Below, in pieces: positions 10,448-21,960 of a DNA stretch of 64,000 nt (position 1 is the stretch's first letter; the number at the start of each line of letters is the position of its first letter). Source of the DNA: Patellaria atrata CBS 101060 (taxonomy: Eukaryota; Ascomycota; Dothideomycetes; Patellariales; Patellariaceae); contig MU006104.1 of the NCBI GenBank assembly GCA_010093705.1, forward strand, positions 372,001 to 436,000, given 5' to 3'. The position numbers and the translations under genes are program-made. The notes beneath the pieces are model-generated. The model made no database searches. It was not told where the DNA came from and was given only the letters and a program-made list of their open reading frames with translations.

Positions 10448-12661
10448 GGAACAGGAGGAACTAAGATGGTCAGCCAACAGCTAGGCAGGCAGAAAATATA
10501 AAAAGTGTGCTCCGTTCCAATGATTAGAGATGGAAAGACTCATCCATACAGAACTATTAACAAGGGGTCCTACGATTCACAGATATTCATGTAAAATGAT
10601 GTGATAGAGTATAATGAACAAGATCCCCAATTGAATAATGGAGATAATAGATTGATGGTCACTTGGGAGCAGATTCATACCGAGGTTCGCAAAACACCGA
10701 TTGCCCAGAAGAAGTAGCTATGGATGCTGATGAAATATTTGTAGCTTCTATCATATTCTAGTGATGGAGATTTACAGAAATTAGTTTAGTGTAGATTGCA
10801 GCGAAGCTACAATATCATTAAAAAGAACTTGTATAGAGCTGAAGAGAGTCAATGCAACTGTAAATGCGCATTCTAGAGAGGTGTGAGAGTATTTATACGT
10901 CTTCTTTAATAGACGTACGCCTCGGCCGGTGTACATATCTTCCACAGGTAATGGCCCGTTACTACGTCCTCAAGATTAATGGATTGTCAAAACACATCCA
11001 TTTATTTATTTAATAGTAGTGTGGGTTGACATCTGCCGGGGTATCATGATGTATGATTAGCTTGCGCTCCACAAAGGACCCTATCAGGTAGTAGAGTTGG
11101 AAGCTCACGACACCGACGGAGAAATCTGCAATGAACCGCGAACGGACAGGGGGGTAGGGAGGACCAATGGACGAGTTGTACGATGGCAGACTTCCTAGAA
11201 GAGTAGAATTTCCAACTTAGGGCTCCAATAGAGTTCTTCGATCGCGTGCATTCGGCTTGATGATACACCGTCGGATTACTTTTGCATTCTTTCATCCTTG
11301 GTCAGCGACCAAACCACTACTAATCAAACAAAGCCGATATGCGCTTACGTCTACACGCGTTTAGTCCGGGAAAGAACCGAGACTGAAAATATAACGCAGA
11401 TGGCGGACAAGAGAGCCTCGTGTCGAAAAAGGCAGGCGTGTGTGCATACCTTTCATGCACTAAACCGCTGTCGAGTTGAGAATGCAGCCAGTAACTCTGA
11501 CTCTAAAACTCTGACGTACCTGAGCAGGTTGTTTTGTCCTACACGGCCGTCAGGGGTCGCACCGTGGCAGTGCTTTCAGAACTCTATTTGGTATGTCAGT
11601 TCTTAAGGTATAGGACTACATGGCAAACGTACGCAATCATAGCATAAATACTATGTTGTACGATACCTCGTGTTGTGCAAACTAGTCATGCTAACCGTAT
11701 AACCTGAGCAAACGTCATCTAGGACAGAACTTGGAATTAAAGGCTTGAAATACTGACTTGGATTTCAGTTGTAGTCTTACTGATCCCGGGTGCAACGATA
11801 TCCTCATAGGTATGGTAAAGAATATCGGTTTGTTTAATCGAAAAGATCAAAGAGGCTGAACAGGTGATATAGAAACAGGGGCCCTAGCCATAACAGGGAT
11901 GCTTTTTTAATCAGCATATCCAAGCCCAAGATAGATCGACCAAATTCAGAATTCTTTGCTCATTTGATGAATTAAAGAGCTCTTTCCAAGTAATGATAGT
12001 GAGAATCGATTGCTGTCCCATAGCTTTGGTAGTCTCCTATTATTTACTCGATGGAACTATGTAACCAGTAGAGATATTCTCAAAAGGAAAGTTTGTCTCT
12101 CAGTTTCAATATACTTGACCCTTAGTCATTCGATCGGTTATATCCCTTTCCTATAATGGTACTCCATGCTTTAAATCCTCGCTGTTCAAAGGTATTTTGA
12201 GACGCACTGTACTCCAAAAATTGTACTTTGAAATGAGCTAGAGCTTCAGGGGTGAGATACTGTAAACAATGCAGGTACAAGAGTATGCCTGGTCATTAGC
12301 AGCAATCGTGCTTATACAGGTACTAGAAAATGATCACAATAACAGATGGAGAGACAGATCCACTTTGGTCAGGTGAATCCACCTACCACCACTGTGGAGA
12401 GCACGCATTCACCCAGAATAAAGAATGTCGCGTGTATCTGCACAAGGTACCGCTACTTTGTTCCGGCGTTTGGAGTAACTGGTTGCTGATGAAAGCTGCA
12501 TCGTGCGGACACAATGTACGCATGAAGGCCAACGAACTTCTATTTAAGACCGCTCCCGAGAGGGAGAAGTAAGTCTTCATAATCTCATATACGATACACT
12601 CACATATTGACTCCTACACTGAAAGCATCTTACCAACCTTACACAATCGATCTCATCCGCA

Positions 12662-12967
12662 ATGTGCAAAGCACTTTATAGCGAATTCGCCTGCATTAAC
12701 GGGTGCGCGAGCAGAATCATCGACACTTCAGGTTGCGCTTTCGCAGATACAAAGTTGGATTCCAGCGACCCTCGTAGTATCTGGCATCGACGTTCTTCTG
12801 GTGGACCTGATTGGCAAGACGATGAGTGGAACAGATATTTGAAGATAGCTGAGGAATGCTGGAGCCAGCGAGGCCAGAAGTATAGGGATCACAACAAGAT
12901 GAAGAACCTTCGAGGAGTGGCTGAGTGCTTCGTATGTAAGGACGAACCGATGGAGGATTGGTCCTGA
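12662..12967 (+). CDS. Hypothetical small cysteine-containing protein
   Basis: The frame opens at ATG 12662, preceded by a plausible start context (CTCATCCGCAATG), and encodes 101 residues ending at TGA 12965-12967. Cysteines cluster at the N-terminus (C2, C11, C15, C25), with one more mid-protein and a C-x2-C pair near the end (CFVCKDE). There is no obvious signal peptide. Small fungal proteins starting MC... with an early Cys cluster are common and mostly uncharacterised. It has no neighbours that hint at function, and it lies in a region of decayed genes. It may be a real single-exon gene or a relic. Confidence 0.3.
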   Translation: MCKALYSEFACINGCASRIIDTSGCAFADTKLDSSDPRSIWHRRSSGGPDWQDDEWNRYLKIAEECWSQRGQKYRDHNKMKNLRGVAECFVCKDEPMEDWS

Positions 12968-13694
12968 GTATACTTAAAGGTTCATTTACTAGTTATATCG
13001 GCCTGGAGCTGATGCTGGTTTGTTCAAATGAAATTAAAGATGGAGAAGATTGATCCAACTCTAATAATATAAATCTTCCTATTGATCGAATTCCAATTGC
13101 TCCACGTTCATTGATTTTTGTGGTTGTTATTTCACCGAACTAAAATGTTGTCGTGCAGAACTTAGAATGCGAACCGGATGAAAGAATTTCCCTTCCGACA
13201 GACGCGACTTCTCCTCTTCACTAACCGCGTAGGATTTGGAATTTCTCTAACAAAACACTCAGGCCAAGAATAGGATTGATTAGACTAAATCAAACTGATT
13301 TTTCAATCTAGAGACTCCGTGGGAGATGGTTTCACTGCTGAGGAACGGCATCCAGCCTTGTTCTGCCAAGTAACTCTAGCACAGCCTCAATCTCATGTTT
13401 AAAACGAAATTGGAATGTACGAATTGGAGCATGGAATTGGATTATACAGTCTGTTTCTGACTCAATAAACTAATGTATCGGCCATTCGTTCTTAATTATG
13501 ACTCCTCCTGTGAGCAGTGAAAGCGCTACGGACAGTACACGACTGCAGGATAGTGATATAGCTAGCTCTTCCACGTCCCCCGGCGCAAAAATAAAACAAA
13601 GGTAAACGTATCGTGTATCATTAACAGTCGTTGACGGCACCTTCCATATATATTAGTCAGCCCTCGCGAATACGCTGACGCTATCCTTGAACAC

Positions 13695-15211
13695 GTGAAG
13701 CTTGACGTGAATAGCGCAGACGATCTATATCGCAAGCGGAGCTCATACCGTTTGGCATGCTATTTACGCCGTCATTATTCCAGCCCATCGGCGAGGGATA
13801 GCAGTCCAATACTTTTGGACTCGGCAAGCAGCTTCATCAGCCGTTACAGCCTCGGCCCTGCTGTCAGTCCCAACCGAGAATATCCGTCCATCCCTGGAAT
13901 TTACTGCATTCCGAGCTGCCGAGTCGGTGAAACCAGCTCTACTATTCTTGAGAGGTCAATGTGATTCAGCATGCCTTTCAAAAATTGGAGCGTCATATGG
14001 CATCCACCCGGACGTATTCCACCGTCACTTGGACTTCATGACAGGACCTGAATGATTATGCACACCCCTCATTGCTGTCAGCGCATAATAATATCGTTCA
14101 GTTGGCCTATCCTAATATCGGTAATCGTAAGGATGCTCGTCCCCGATACACTCTGAAAGATTTGGATCATTTGAGAGAAAGAGATTATAAGGAAATGAAA
14201 ACATACCTTCAGGAATTAGGCGAGCAAGTAGAGGTTGATTCCTGTCCTGGCGATTCTATCGTACGAGACCTTTATCCACTTGGACCAGATTATTTTGCTA
14301 TCGAGCAATGGATCTCTATAAGCGTTGCTCAGATGTCCGAGGGCTGGGCAGGCCAGTACTCAGGACATGAGCGAGTGATACCCTTAAGCTGACTTGCATG
14401 GAGCGGTTATTTGAATTGATTCCGGCGAATTTCTGTCCTGTCTGAGTAAAGTGCCATGGATCGAACACTTATCATTACGTACCCTTAATTCAAACATGTT
14501 TCTGCCTACACCTCAGAACGCTCCGTTCATTGCACAAAAATTGCGCGAGAAAGGCACTGCTCATGGGCTGCGGCGCTCTAACTATTATGGTATCCAGAGT
14601 GTAACATTACTTCACCTACACTATGGAAAAGACTTAGACCTAGGTCTCATAAGTCAAGGCGCATTTTATGCAATGCATGAGATATTCCTCTTCTGCGCCT
14701 TTTCCGAAGTTCAGCTTCTTAACACAGTAGAACAGGAGCTCTTGGAGAGGAAAGGTGATACCTTTGACGACAACCATACCTTCAATCCCTATCATCTAAT
14801 ATACAGTCAAGAGCTTCTGGACAAAATCATGGGTCGTTGTCGAAACACAATTAACATGATTAAAACAAGACATGGAATTGTTTGGCCTAAAGCCTCTGAC
14901 GCTAAACTATCGGAGAAAGCAGACCTCTCAGCACTGTCTCTTGAAAGAGATTACGAAGATATTCTTGAACATTGTTGTATCTTGTTTAAGCGTTGTGAGT
15001 CCAACGTAAATATTATCATAAATCGAGCTATGATCATGGAGTCCAATAAAGCAACGGGAGAGGCCAAAGAAGTTTCAAAATTGACCAGGTTGGCTCTGTG
15101 TGCAATCCTCTGAGTTTCACTGGCACCTTTTTGGGTATGCATCTTACCCCCTTATCCACTACCGGGTTTGGTATTTGGATATGGTTTGCGATATCAGTGC
15201 CTCATTCGTAA
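13695..15211 (+). pseudogene. Decayed CorA-like (Mg2+ transporter-like) membrane protein gene
   Basis: Conserved blocks of the fungal CorA-like family occur in order but in different frames. They are LRGQCDSACLSKIGASYGIH and HPDVFHRHLDF (around 13950-14040), then NIVQLAYPNIG, GDSIVRDLYPL and YFAIEQWISISV (14090-14320). Next come YGKDLDLGLISQGAFYA, FCAFSEVQLLN and DYEDILEHCCILFKRCES, then ANLMHESNKA-like MESNKATGEAKEVSKLTRLA (14620-15100). The membrane part follows after the loss of one base near 15106: PLSFTGTFLGMH, then FGIWIWFAISVP, ending at a TAA at 15209-15211. LGMH stands where the family has GMN. At least three frame changes and several stops separate these blocks, and they do not coincide with plausible introns. 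The family resemblance comes from recall, not alignment. I call it a pseudogene. Confidence 0.75.
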
Positions 15212-15858
15212 TGATGCAGTTCGATTTCTGCGATGTCTTATCTAAAACAAGATCAGAACTTTGGCTACCGGAAACTAAATAGGTTTGCTCTTAAGATATT
15301 ACGGTGATGCTATGATAGGTTGACTGCGTATTAAGACCGAGAAGAATACTTTACCTTTAAGTGTTTCGCACTTCCATTTTCCTTGATACAAGAGCTTAGA
15401 TTTCCCAGAATAAATATAATTCACCGAACGGGAGCATAGTCAGCTTTAATTCATAGTATGGCGATCGATTAACGCTCGTAGCAGTAGAGAAAGTAGTTTC
15501 TTCAGCCTATCGTATTTTGTGATACATTAACAATATTAAGCTACCTCATACAACAAGTCAGAAGTTTGGTCTTCTACTTAGGAAACATATCCTTCTCGGC
15601 GAAAACAGACGTAGGCCGTCCAGATTTAATGAGATAATTTTTTATAATATCGAAAAGCTCGAGGTCGCTGTTAGGAGATCCGAGAATAGAAACATCGATC
15701 GGAAGATTTTCGAATCGAGCAGTTACCTTAGACATATACTCTTATTTGCAGACTATTTTATATATGAGAAAATGTACTAATCTTATCGAACGGGACAGGT
15801 CTTACTTGGAACAGTGAGTTCAGGCCCACAAATGATGGGGGAGAGAAATAAGTTTGGC

Positions 15859-15872
15859 ACTCTCGTTGGATT
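15859..15872. repeat. Target-site duplication, copy next to the LINE 3' end
   Basis: ACTCTCGTTGGATT (14 bp) directly precedes the T-run that marks the LINE tail. It is identical to 17250-17263. The exact edge is blurred by the adjoining T-run, so the duplication could be 12-14 bp. Confidence 0.85.
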
Positions 15873-17249
15873 TTTTTTTTTTTTTATTCCATTGTATTGT
15901 ATTACTTACAATACTGCGCATGCAGCCTTCAAGCTATGGCGCAACTCCCTATATACATAAATCCCTTCTCAGGGCCCTCATATGCTTAGTAAAGTCTTTA
16001 GTGGCTTAACCCACTGATATTTTATTTGCAAAGGAAAGTCAGGAAGTTTACACTCTATATAAAGGAAATTGTTGAAAAACCACCCCTTCTTCCTCTTTAC
16101 CATCTGTTTTTTATTCCCAGTTTTATGCCATACATTCTGTTATCTTCTGTAGACTCTATACTTCCACTCTATCTACATCTCCTGCGTGTATCAGCCATCT
16201 AGCAGTAGAGATTTGAGTTCTTGCTATATATTTAAATAACACCTGTTTGCCTAACTTTGTGCAAAAGAGCTTTGCCATTGTTAGCTTTGATCTCAGTTGT
16301 TTCCTCATTTCCTTACGCTCTTTTGAGTAGTTTGCACAATGTAAGATAAGGTGTGTTAGTGTTTGAAGTGATTGACAATCTCTAAAGCATTTCCCTTCTT
16401 CATCTTTCCCAATCACCTTAGAGTAAGACTTGAAGAATCCAATACCAGTCTTGAGTTGAAAATAGGCTGCTTGGATCTTTTTCTGGACATTAGATTTGGG
16501 TATACTGAGTGAGAAGCGCACACGACCTCTGCAAATGCGTGTATAATGTTTGCCTTGTCTCTTGCTATTGGCCTCCCAGCTTTGTTTCCAATTAGATAAG
16601 ATCTTTTCCTTGCATTTTCGTTTAATATAGCTGAGTGATGTGAATGAAGTGCTTATAGGATTGTGGTCCAGTCCTTTCTTAGCCAGCTTATCTGCTATAT
16701 CATTCCCAAAGATGTTCTTATGGCCAGGAACCCAGCTAAAGGTAATTTTCATTTCCCATTCATTAGTGAGAGTATTGCATAGGTCAGTTATCAGCACACT
16801 TAATTCTTGTCCTCCATCAAGGCTGTTCTTTTGTAGCCTCTTAAGTGCCGCCTGGCTGTCCACAAAAACCCACAGGTTTTTGGCAATGGATTGTCCCTTC
16901 TCACACTGGGTATTTTCTCTTTCAAGTGCTTTAAGAATGGCAAATAGCTCTACATCCATAATCTCAACACTGTCTCCTAGGTTCCAGTTGCTGGCAAACA
17001 GGATGCGCTGATTATTTCCTATCTGGCATGCCCCTACAGCATTTCTGTTGCCTTCTTTAGACCCATCAGTGTAGTAAACATTGACTAGTCCGTCCTTCAT
17101 GCCTGACTCTAGGTCTCTGATTAATTTATCATGTTGCTTCGATGCTTTTTCTTTATCCTTGCTGGAGATGATGAATGATGCCTTTAACTTTGGCCTCCAA
17201 GGTTGAGCATTATGTACAGAAATCTTTTCTACCTTCCAGTTGGTGATAA
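15873..17249 (-). mobile_element. 5'-truncated LINE (non-LTR) retrotransposon
   Basis: The element is on the minus strand and about 1.38 kb long. Its 3' end is the poly(A) tail, seen as a run of 15 T on the plus strand (15871-15885), followed by a 3' untranslated region and then the C-terminal part of the polymerase protein. The 5' end is cut off inside the coding sequence at 17249, which is typical of incomplete reverse transcription. Both edges are flanked by the identical 14-bp sequence ACTCTCGTTGGATT (15859-15872 and 17250-17263), the hallmark of target-primed insertion. The element is nested in the amidase relic. Its coding remnant is uninterrupted while its host is riddled with stops, so the insertion looks younger than much of the surrounding decay. 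Confidence 0.92.
16156..17249 (-). CDS. LINE polyprotein remnant: RNase H domain and C-terminal zinc knuckle
   Basis: About 364 residues belong to the element (the open frame continues into host DNA up to 17400, but that part is amidase flank). The RNase H domain shows the four acidic residues in order: VYYTDGSKEG (Asp), DVELFAILKALE (Glu), WVFVDSQAALKRL (Asp) and GNDIADKLAKKG (Asp). A conserved SWVPGHKNI segment precedes the last one. The C-terminus has a CCHC-like motif (CFRDCQSLQTLTHLILHC), common in fungal LINEs of the Tad/I type. The reverse transcriptase and endonuclease domains are missing through 5' truncation, so the copy cannot move by itself. There is no start codon belonging to the element. 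Confidence 0.88.
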
Positions 17250-17263
17250 ACTCTCGTTGGATT
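17250..17263. repeat. Target-site duplication, copy next to the LINE 5' end
   Basis: ACTCTCGTTGGATT is identical to 15859-15872 and marks the truncated 5' edge of the LINE. To its right the sequence returns to amidase-relic DNA. Confidence 0.85.
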
Positions 17264-19150
17264 AAATTAGCTCCTGGAGACAAATTAATCGATTTCTCCA
17301 ATATACTAGTGTTGACTCCTCCCAAACAAGGGGAAGTACTTCTCGACATCTGGATACTTGCTGAACAGCGACCGGCGGGCTGTGGATTCTGTGGTACCAA
17401 GACGTCTGTAAATCCAATTATTTATTCGCTTGGAAGTCTCTCCGCGTCTTTCATCCTCCCCTATCACGGTGAGGTCGGAATCGCACCGTACAGCGGAGGA
17501 TGAATACCACGATAAGAGAAGGGATAAGAAAGTCCGACTTATTTTGGGAGTTCGTCTCTGTATCTTGGCGAGATTTCTTCAATGGGAATGATTACGACAG
17601 TATCGCAATCACGTTGTTTCATCACCTGTCTTTTGAACCATGCCCTAAACACTTCTAAACAGAATTTTGCTTTCGCGTTTTGGTGTGAATTGATCTTGGA
17701 GGAAAGGGCCCTTCAAAGCAGTTAGAACAGAAGCATGATGTAACACATCTACTTCTCCCCATCAGCTGATGTTCAAGCGTATAACGGCCCATCAATTAAG
17801 CTCCGGCGTAAAGGAACGGGTCTTGATGACATACCATTGCCACCTAACGGGTGGGCTAACATATGGTTCCTTCTTAAATCGCTCTTCGTAATCGGCCCTG
17901 AACGCGTCGAAACTATGATAATAATCATAGAAGAACGAATCTCTAGAAGCATCTCTCATGATATCACTAAAGTGATAGCCCTTGAGCTTCACTCGGTGGA
18001 CAATTCTTCCATACCTTTTCGAATGAAATCTTTTCATGTAACACACCCATAGATTTCTCAAGATCTACGACAAACTTGTCTACGATGGCAACTTGATCAT
18101 TGTTCTGGATAAGATTGATGTAATCAATCGGATAGAGGATGGTAGTTCGTTTAGAGCTCTTACACTAAGTAAGTTCTTCCCATACCAGTGGTAGGCAAAG
18201 TGCTTACACTGGTCGAGGTCTCGGCCGAAGAATGTTGGACAATCGAAACGAGGAAAACTTGGGATGTAGCCTCCATGAGGAAGTGAGCCGTGAGTGGGAT
18301 GCATCGCAAAGCGACCATTCCAATGACCAGGCCTTCTCCCACTACCGCTTCTATCGGATCCAATGGCAATGTCCAACCACGAGTAAGCTCCTATTGCTGC
18401 ACCACTACCGCTACTTCTTCCAGCTGGTGATTGATATCCATCAGCTCTTGGATTCCAGGGAGCTGGAAAGTCAATACACCCTACTGGCTCTTCTGTTGCC
18501 GCAAAAGATGCTAACTTGGTCGTTCCTAGTATTATTGCTTCTACTGATTCTAAACCCTCTATACAAAGCGCAGTCTTGGTAGGTGGTTGATATAGCTCGA
18601 GAAATGCCAAGTTGCGGACGGTGGTGCGAATGCCTTTGATATGGAAGATGTCCTTTACGGCAACTCGTAAACCCGCTAATGATCCTTGGTCTATCTATGA
18701 TACGCTGCGAGAAGGCACAGCAACCACCAAACCTGAAAGGTAGTCTAGGTCGATACGTGCTTCATTTCTGACTCTAGTTGAATATTAGTTTGATCCAATA
18801 AGTAGACTCTCTAAGATTCATGTCGCACTTATCTGATCAAGGTACCATAGTGTGCACGAAAGCAGAGTGGATGTCCTTGGACAATCTCCATATTTCAAGC
18901 AAATCTCCACTAGGAGATACGTACTGCCCTGGTTTCAACCTTGTTTTTGACTGCTTGTCTACCCATGTATTTCATTTGCTTTTCAGTAGCTAGAGAGCTT
19001 CAGTAGTGACGCGTATATTCCCATCTTGTGGAGAAACGAATAAAATACCCTGTAGAAAAGCGTCATGATGAACGTCATCCGCGTGTGATGTTTCTAGAGT
19101 CCGAACCAACCAAGCCACACCCACGACCAGATGATCAACAGAGATAATGG

Positions 19151-20174
19151 TGAAAAACAGGCGTATATCCTGCTGAGGTAGAGATATCTCCTGTTGTCAT
19201 ACCCCACGAATTAGTCATTATTTCATCTTAAAATATCGTCTTTTGGGAACCCTCAACAAAAGTAAAGTACGAATAGCCGGACAATAGAAGCCTCATAAAG
19301 GTAGTATCTCAGAGGACTGTTTTCCTTAGCAAAGCTAATGGCCCGAATTACACAGGAACAGAATTTTAGGAAACAGCTAACAGGTGATGTATACAGCCGT
19401 AATTTGGACAATCAACAGTCAGAAGATAGACAGGGAAGAATGATACGGACGAATATTTTACCATGAGCGACTCACTGAGATAAGTTCAGAGACATCTTTT
19501 GGTACAATCTGAAAGCAAGAAAACGTAGGGAAACGGTTGGCTTACTTGGCTTGCCGGTATGGGAATATATTTCCTGTCTGCGAGCTGGAATGGTAGGTAA
19601 GCTTTGATGGAGATGGGTAGTTCAGGCTCAACTGGAGAGTGTGAGGGCGCCATCATTTAAGTGAAGAGAGGAATTCGGGGCAGGTTGATCTTAGGTATAA
19701 GAACAACGATTCTCCGTAGGATTGTTTATTTCGTTGAGGAACCGATGACGGGAAGAGGTTGACTGTGAGATTACTGACTTGAAGTGGATTAGGTAAGGTA
19801 GGAACGAACAAAGAAAGAAAGCGGAGTACCCCAAAGTCGCTCCACGGAAAGCGTTGCCTTTACAAATTAAGGTAGGCTAAAACAAGTCGTGCTTGCGTTT
19901 GTTACGTTTGGCATCTCTTGAGTAATTGTCGGTTTTGCCTTCTCTTCAGTCCAGTCAGACTGGACGTAAGAGTTCACATAAGTCAACTTGGGAAGCATAT
20001 GTATTCTACGACAGAATCTAGTGCTAAATCCGATATGTCCCATCATATAGTGCCTTCGCAATTCTAGAACCCAGAACGCATGAACACAATCCAGGTCCAG
20101 CGGTCTCCCTTCCAAAAGCAATGCTCTAACACTGTAAAACCTTCTTCTTTGGTTTTATGACGCATGAGAGCATG
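19151..20174. other. Gene-less stretch between amidase and MFS relics
   Basis: No conserved block could be recognised on either strand. A minus-strand open frame at 19867-20121 and an overlapping one to 20357 have no family resemblance; the latter partly covers the end of the MFS relic in the wrong frame. This may be eroded promoter or 3' DNA of the flanking relics. Confidence 0.4.
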
Positions 20175-21960
20175 AAAAGCGCCGCGAAGATTATCTTCCA
20201 AAATCAGTATACACATAAAAGTCCTTGAGATAGAGAATATGGTAGTCCTACTGATGAAGCGAGGAAGCAATATCCCTCGGAAGGATGATTTGCTGTACGA
20301 CCTGTAACTAGTAAACGAGCGGTCAATGGTCGTCCAACCAGCTCTGCTAACGCTCAAATAAAGCTAAGGTTGTAAAAAGCTGTGTATCCTTTGTGATATC
20401 TGTGATATAATTTATCAGTCCTTGATTTGCTGGTTCTAGATCCTCGCCTAATCCACGCCCTACTATTGCTGGCATCTATTAGTATATACAATCTGTAATG
20501 GATCATTCAACTCACCGAGTCCCATCAAGGACGGCGAGGAAGCTCTCCAAGCTCCAAAAAAGATATTATCAAGATAATCAACGCTATTTGAACAGCACGA
20601 GAGTCGATAGTATGAGGCTCAGTGCCGTGTTTTGGAAGGTACCTAGTTCCAAGAGGGGCAAGAACGGTTACAATTATTGCTTCCAGGCCAGACGCTACGC
20701 TTGACTATGCGGTTTTCTGTAGAGCGACGTCGAACTTTTCTGATACATATTGGAAAACGAATCCCTCGCTGGAAAATCCAACCTTTTTAAAGAATACCAC
20801 TGCAAGACAGAAACGAGCTCCTGCACTATCAAAAAGGCTATTCATCTCGATCGCCCTTGATTTCAAGCTCAGCCATAAGCTACCGACTGCTAATGTCACT
20901 CTGTTTCTGTTCGTCCGAATAGGAATATCCGGGGAAGCTAGTGAACACGTGTCTTCGCTTAGAGTCATATGCGACAAGTGTGCTTCGTTATTCGATTCGG
21001 TTACGGCCTCACTGGACACTCCATTAGTGGTATCCTCTCTGCCAGGGACAGGTATGTAACCATCCACCGCACTGATTTCTGTGTCCGCCTTGTTACGTTC
21101 GAGGATAAATAGCAACGACATAATAATAAACAGAGTGGTTAACGATACCCCAAAGGGAATATAAATGCTGGTCCGCATAAGAATAGCTGCAATTGGTGGG
21201 TGATTAGTCGCGTAGAGTGGCCGCATAAGAGTAGAAGATATAAGTAGATAGTTCTATATGTTGTTAATATGCGTATATGTACTCAAACAGACTAGCGGTT
21301 ACATACCTGGTTTTGTGACTTAAGGCATCGGCAACTGAGGCATATATCACAGAGTCAAATAGACGTTGGCCACCACTAAGGAAGAGAAAAACAGAGCTTA
21401 ACCAAACGGTCTGAATAGGCAAGATCATATAATTTGCACCTAAAGAGCTCAGCAAAGAGAACAGGCTCAGCAGTTAACAGTAGCAATAGATGGTTTATGC
21501 GTACAGTTTATAACAAGACCCCATATCATAAGAGAATCCCCAATTGTGGAGAGTACCATTATCAAGCGCGGACCAGATCTTTACGAGAGGGATTCATAGT
21601 ATGCCGCTGTTAGAAGCCCTGCTCGAAAGTTAGAGTTCAGAGACTCAAACTGACATGTTGGAGTTTGGTATTACGAACCTGCGGAAGCATCAAGGAAATT
21701 TTCCACCCGACAACCTTCGCAAGGAGACCTTGGACTTCTGGAAACTTGCATGCGCTCTCTTTGGTTTCATACGTCGTATACTGCCCGTAATATTGTTCGC
21801 AAATGGAATTTTCGAAGATTCTCACCGTTGGAACCTCGATAACCATAGCCGAAAACCCGAACAAAGCGTAAAGGAGGTAAAGTATTACTACTCGCCATGG
21901 TAGCATAATCGGCCGAAAAGTGGCTCATATATATATTCACGTGTTAAATACCACGAGAAA
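20175..21960 (-). pseudogene. Decayed major facilitator superfamily transporter gene
   Basis: Minus-strand blocks of a fungal MFS permease are found in order. First comes PWRVVILYLLYALFGFSAMV (helix 1), then PTVRIFENSICEQYY, ACKFPEVQGLLAKVVGWKIS and GLLTAAYYESLS-stop-RSGPRLIM. The stop (TAA, 21581-21583) replaces the Asp of MFS motif A (usually GxLSDRxGRR). Next are LSTIGDSLMIWGLV, LPIQTVWLSSVFLFLSGGQR (helix), YASVADALSHKTR, LMRTSIYIPFGVSLTTLFII, then FKKVGFSSEGFVFQYVSEKF. The remaining blocks are in other frames: YLPKHGTEPHTIDSRAVQI, GRGLGEDLEPANQGLINYI, ELVGRPLTARLLVTGRTANH and PSEGYCFLASSVG. Several frame changes and stops make it non-functional. Boundaries are approximate. Substrate cannot be inferred; the family includes drug and metabolite exporters. 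Confidence 0.75.

Larger units (their letters stand above)
8682..13694. other. Gene-poor region at the left side of the relic island
   Basis: About 5 kb downstream of RPE1 with no recognisable gene. The open frames are short and scattered over all frames. Two are listed separately at low confidence (10082-10447 minus and 12662-12967 plus). A short motif resembling TGTACGGCTCA recurs near 9446, 9493 and 9652, too short to interpret. No transposon ends, tRNA or simple repeat array is apparent. Given the decayed genes immediately downstream, this is probably eroded accessory DNA. Confidence 0.4.
15575..19150 (-). pseudogene. Decayed Arp1-type amidase gene, split by a LINE
   Basis: Reading the minus strand from about 19150, blocks of a fungal amidase with a scytalone-dehydratase-like Arp1 N-terminal region appear in order. 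These are DDVHHDAFLQGILFVSPQDG, LKPGQYVSPSGDLLEIWRLS, LDYLSGLVVAVPSR, then SLAGLRVAVKDIFHIKGIRT (amidase catalytic Lys region). Next are TTKLASFAATEEPV, FPAPWNPRADGYQSPAG, then GRSSGSGAAIGAYSWLDIA and SDRSGSGRRPGHWNG (cis-Ser and Ser-nucleophile region). Further on are GRDLDQCKHFAYHWYG, MRDASRDSFFYDYYHSFDAF and PIEEISPRYRDELPK. The C-terminal block LPIDVSILGSPNSDLELF...KSGRPTSV...MFPK ends at a stop at 15575-15577, beyond the LINE. In-frame stops (for example at 18695-18697) and several frame changes make it non-functional. The usual Thr before the nucleophile (DTSGS) is Arg here. The LINE lies between the last two blocks. Confidence 0.8.

Noticed and set aside
17250-17400. N-terminal extension (MVPQNPQPAG...) of the LINE coding frame
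   Set aside because: It lies outside the target-site duplication and so belongs to the host amidase relic, not to the element.
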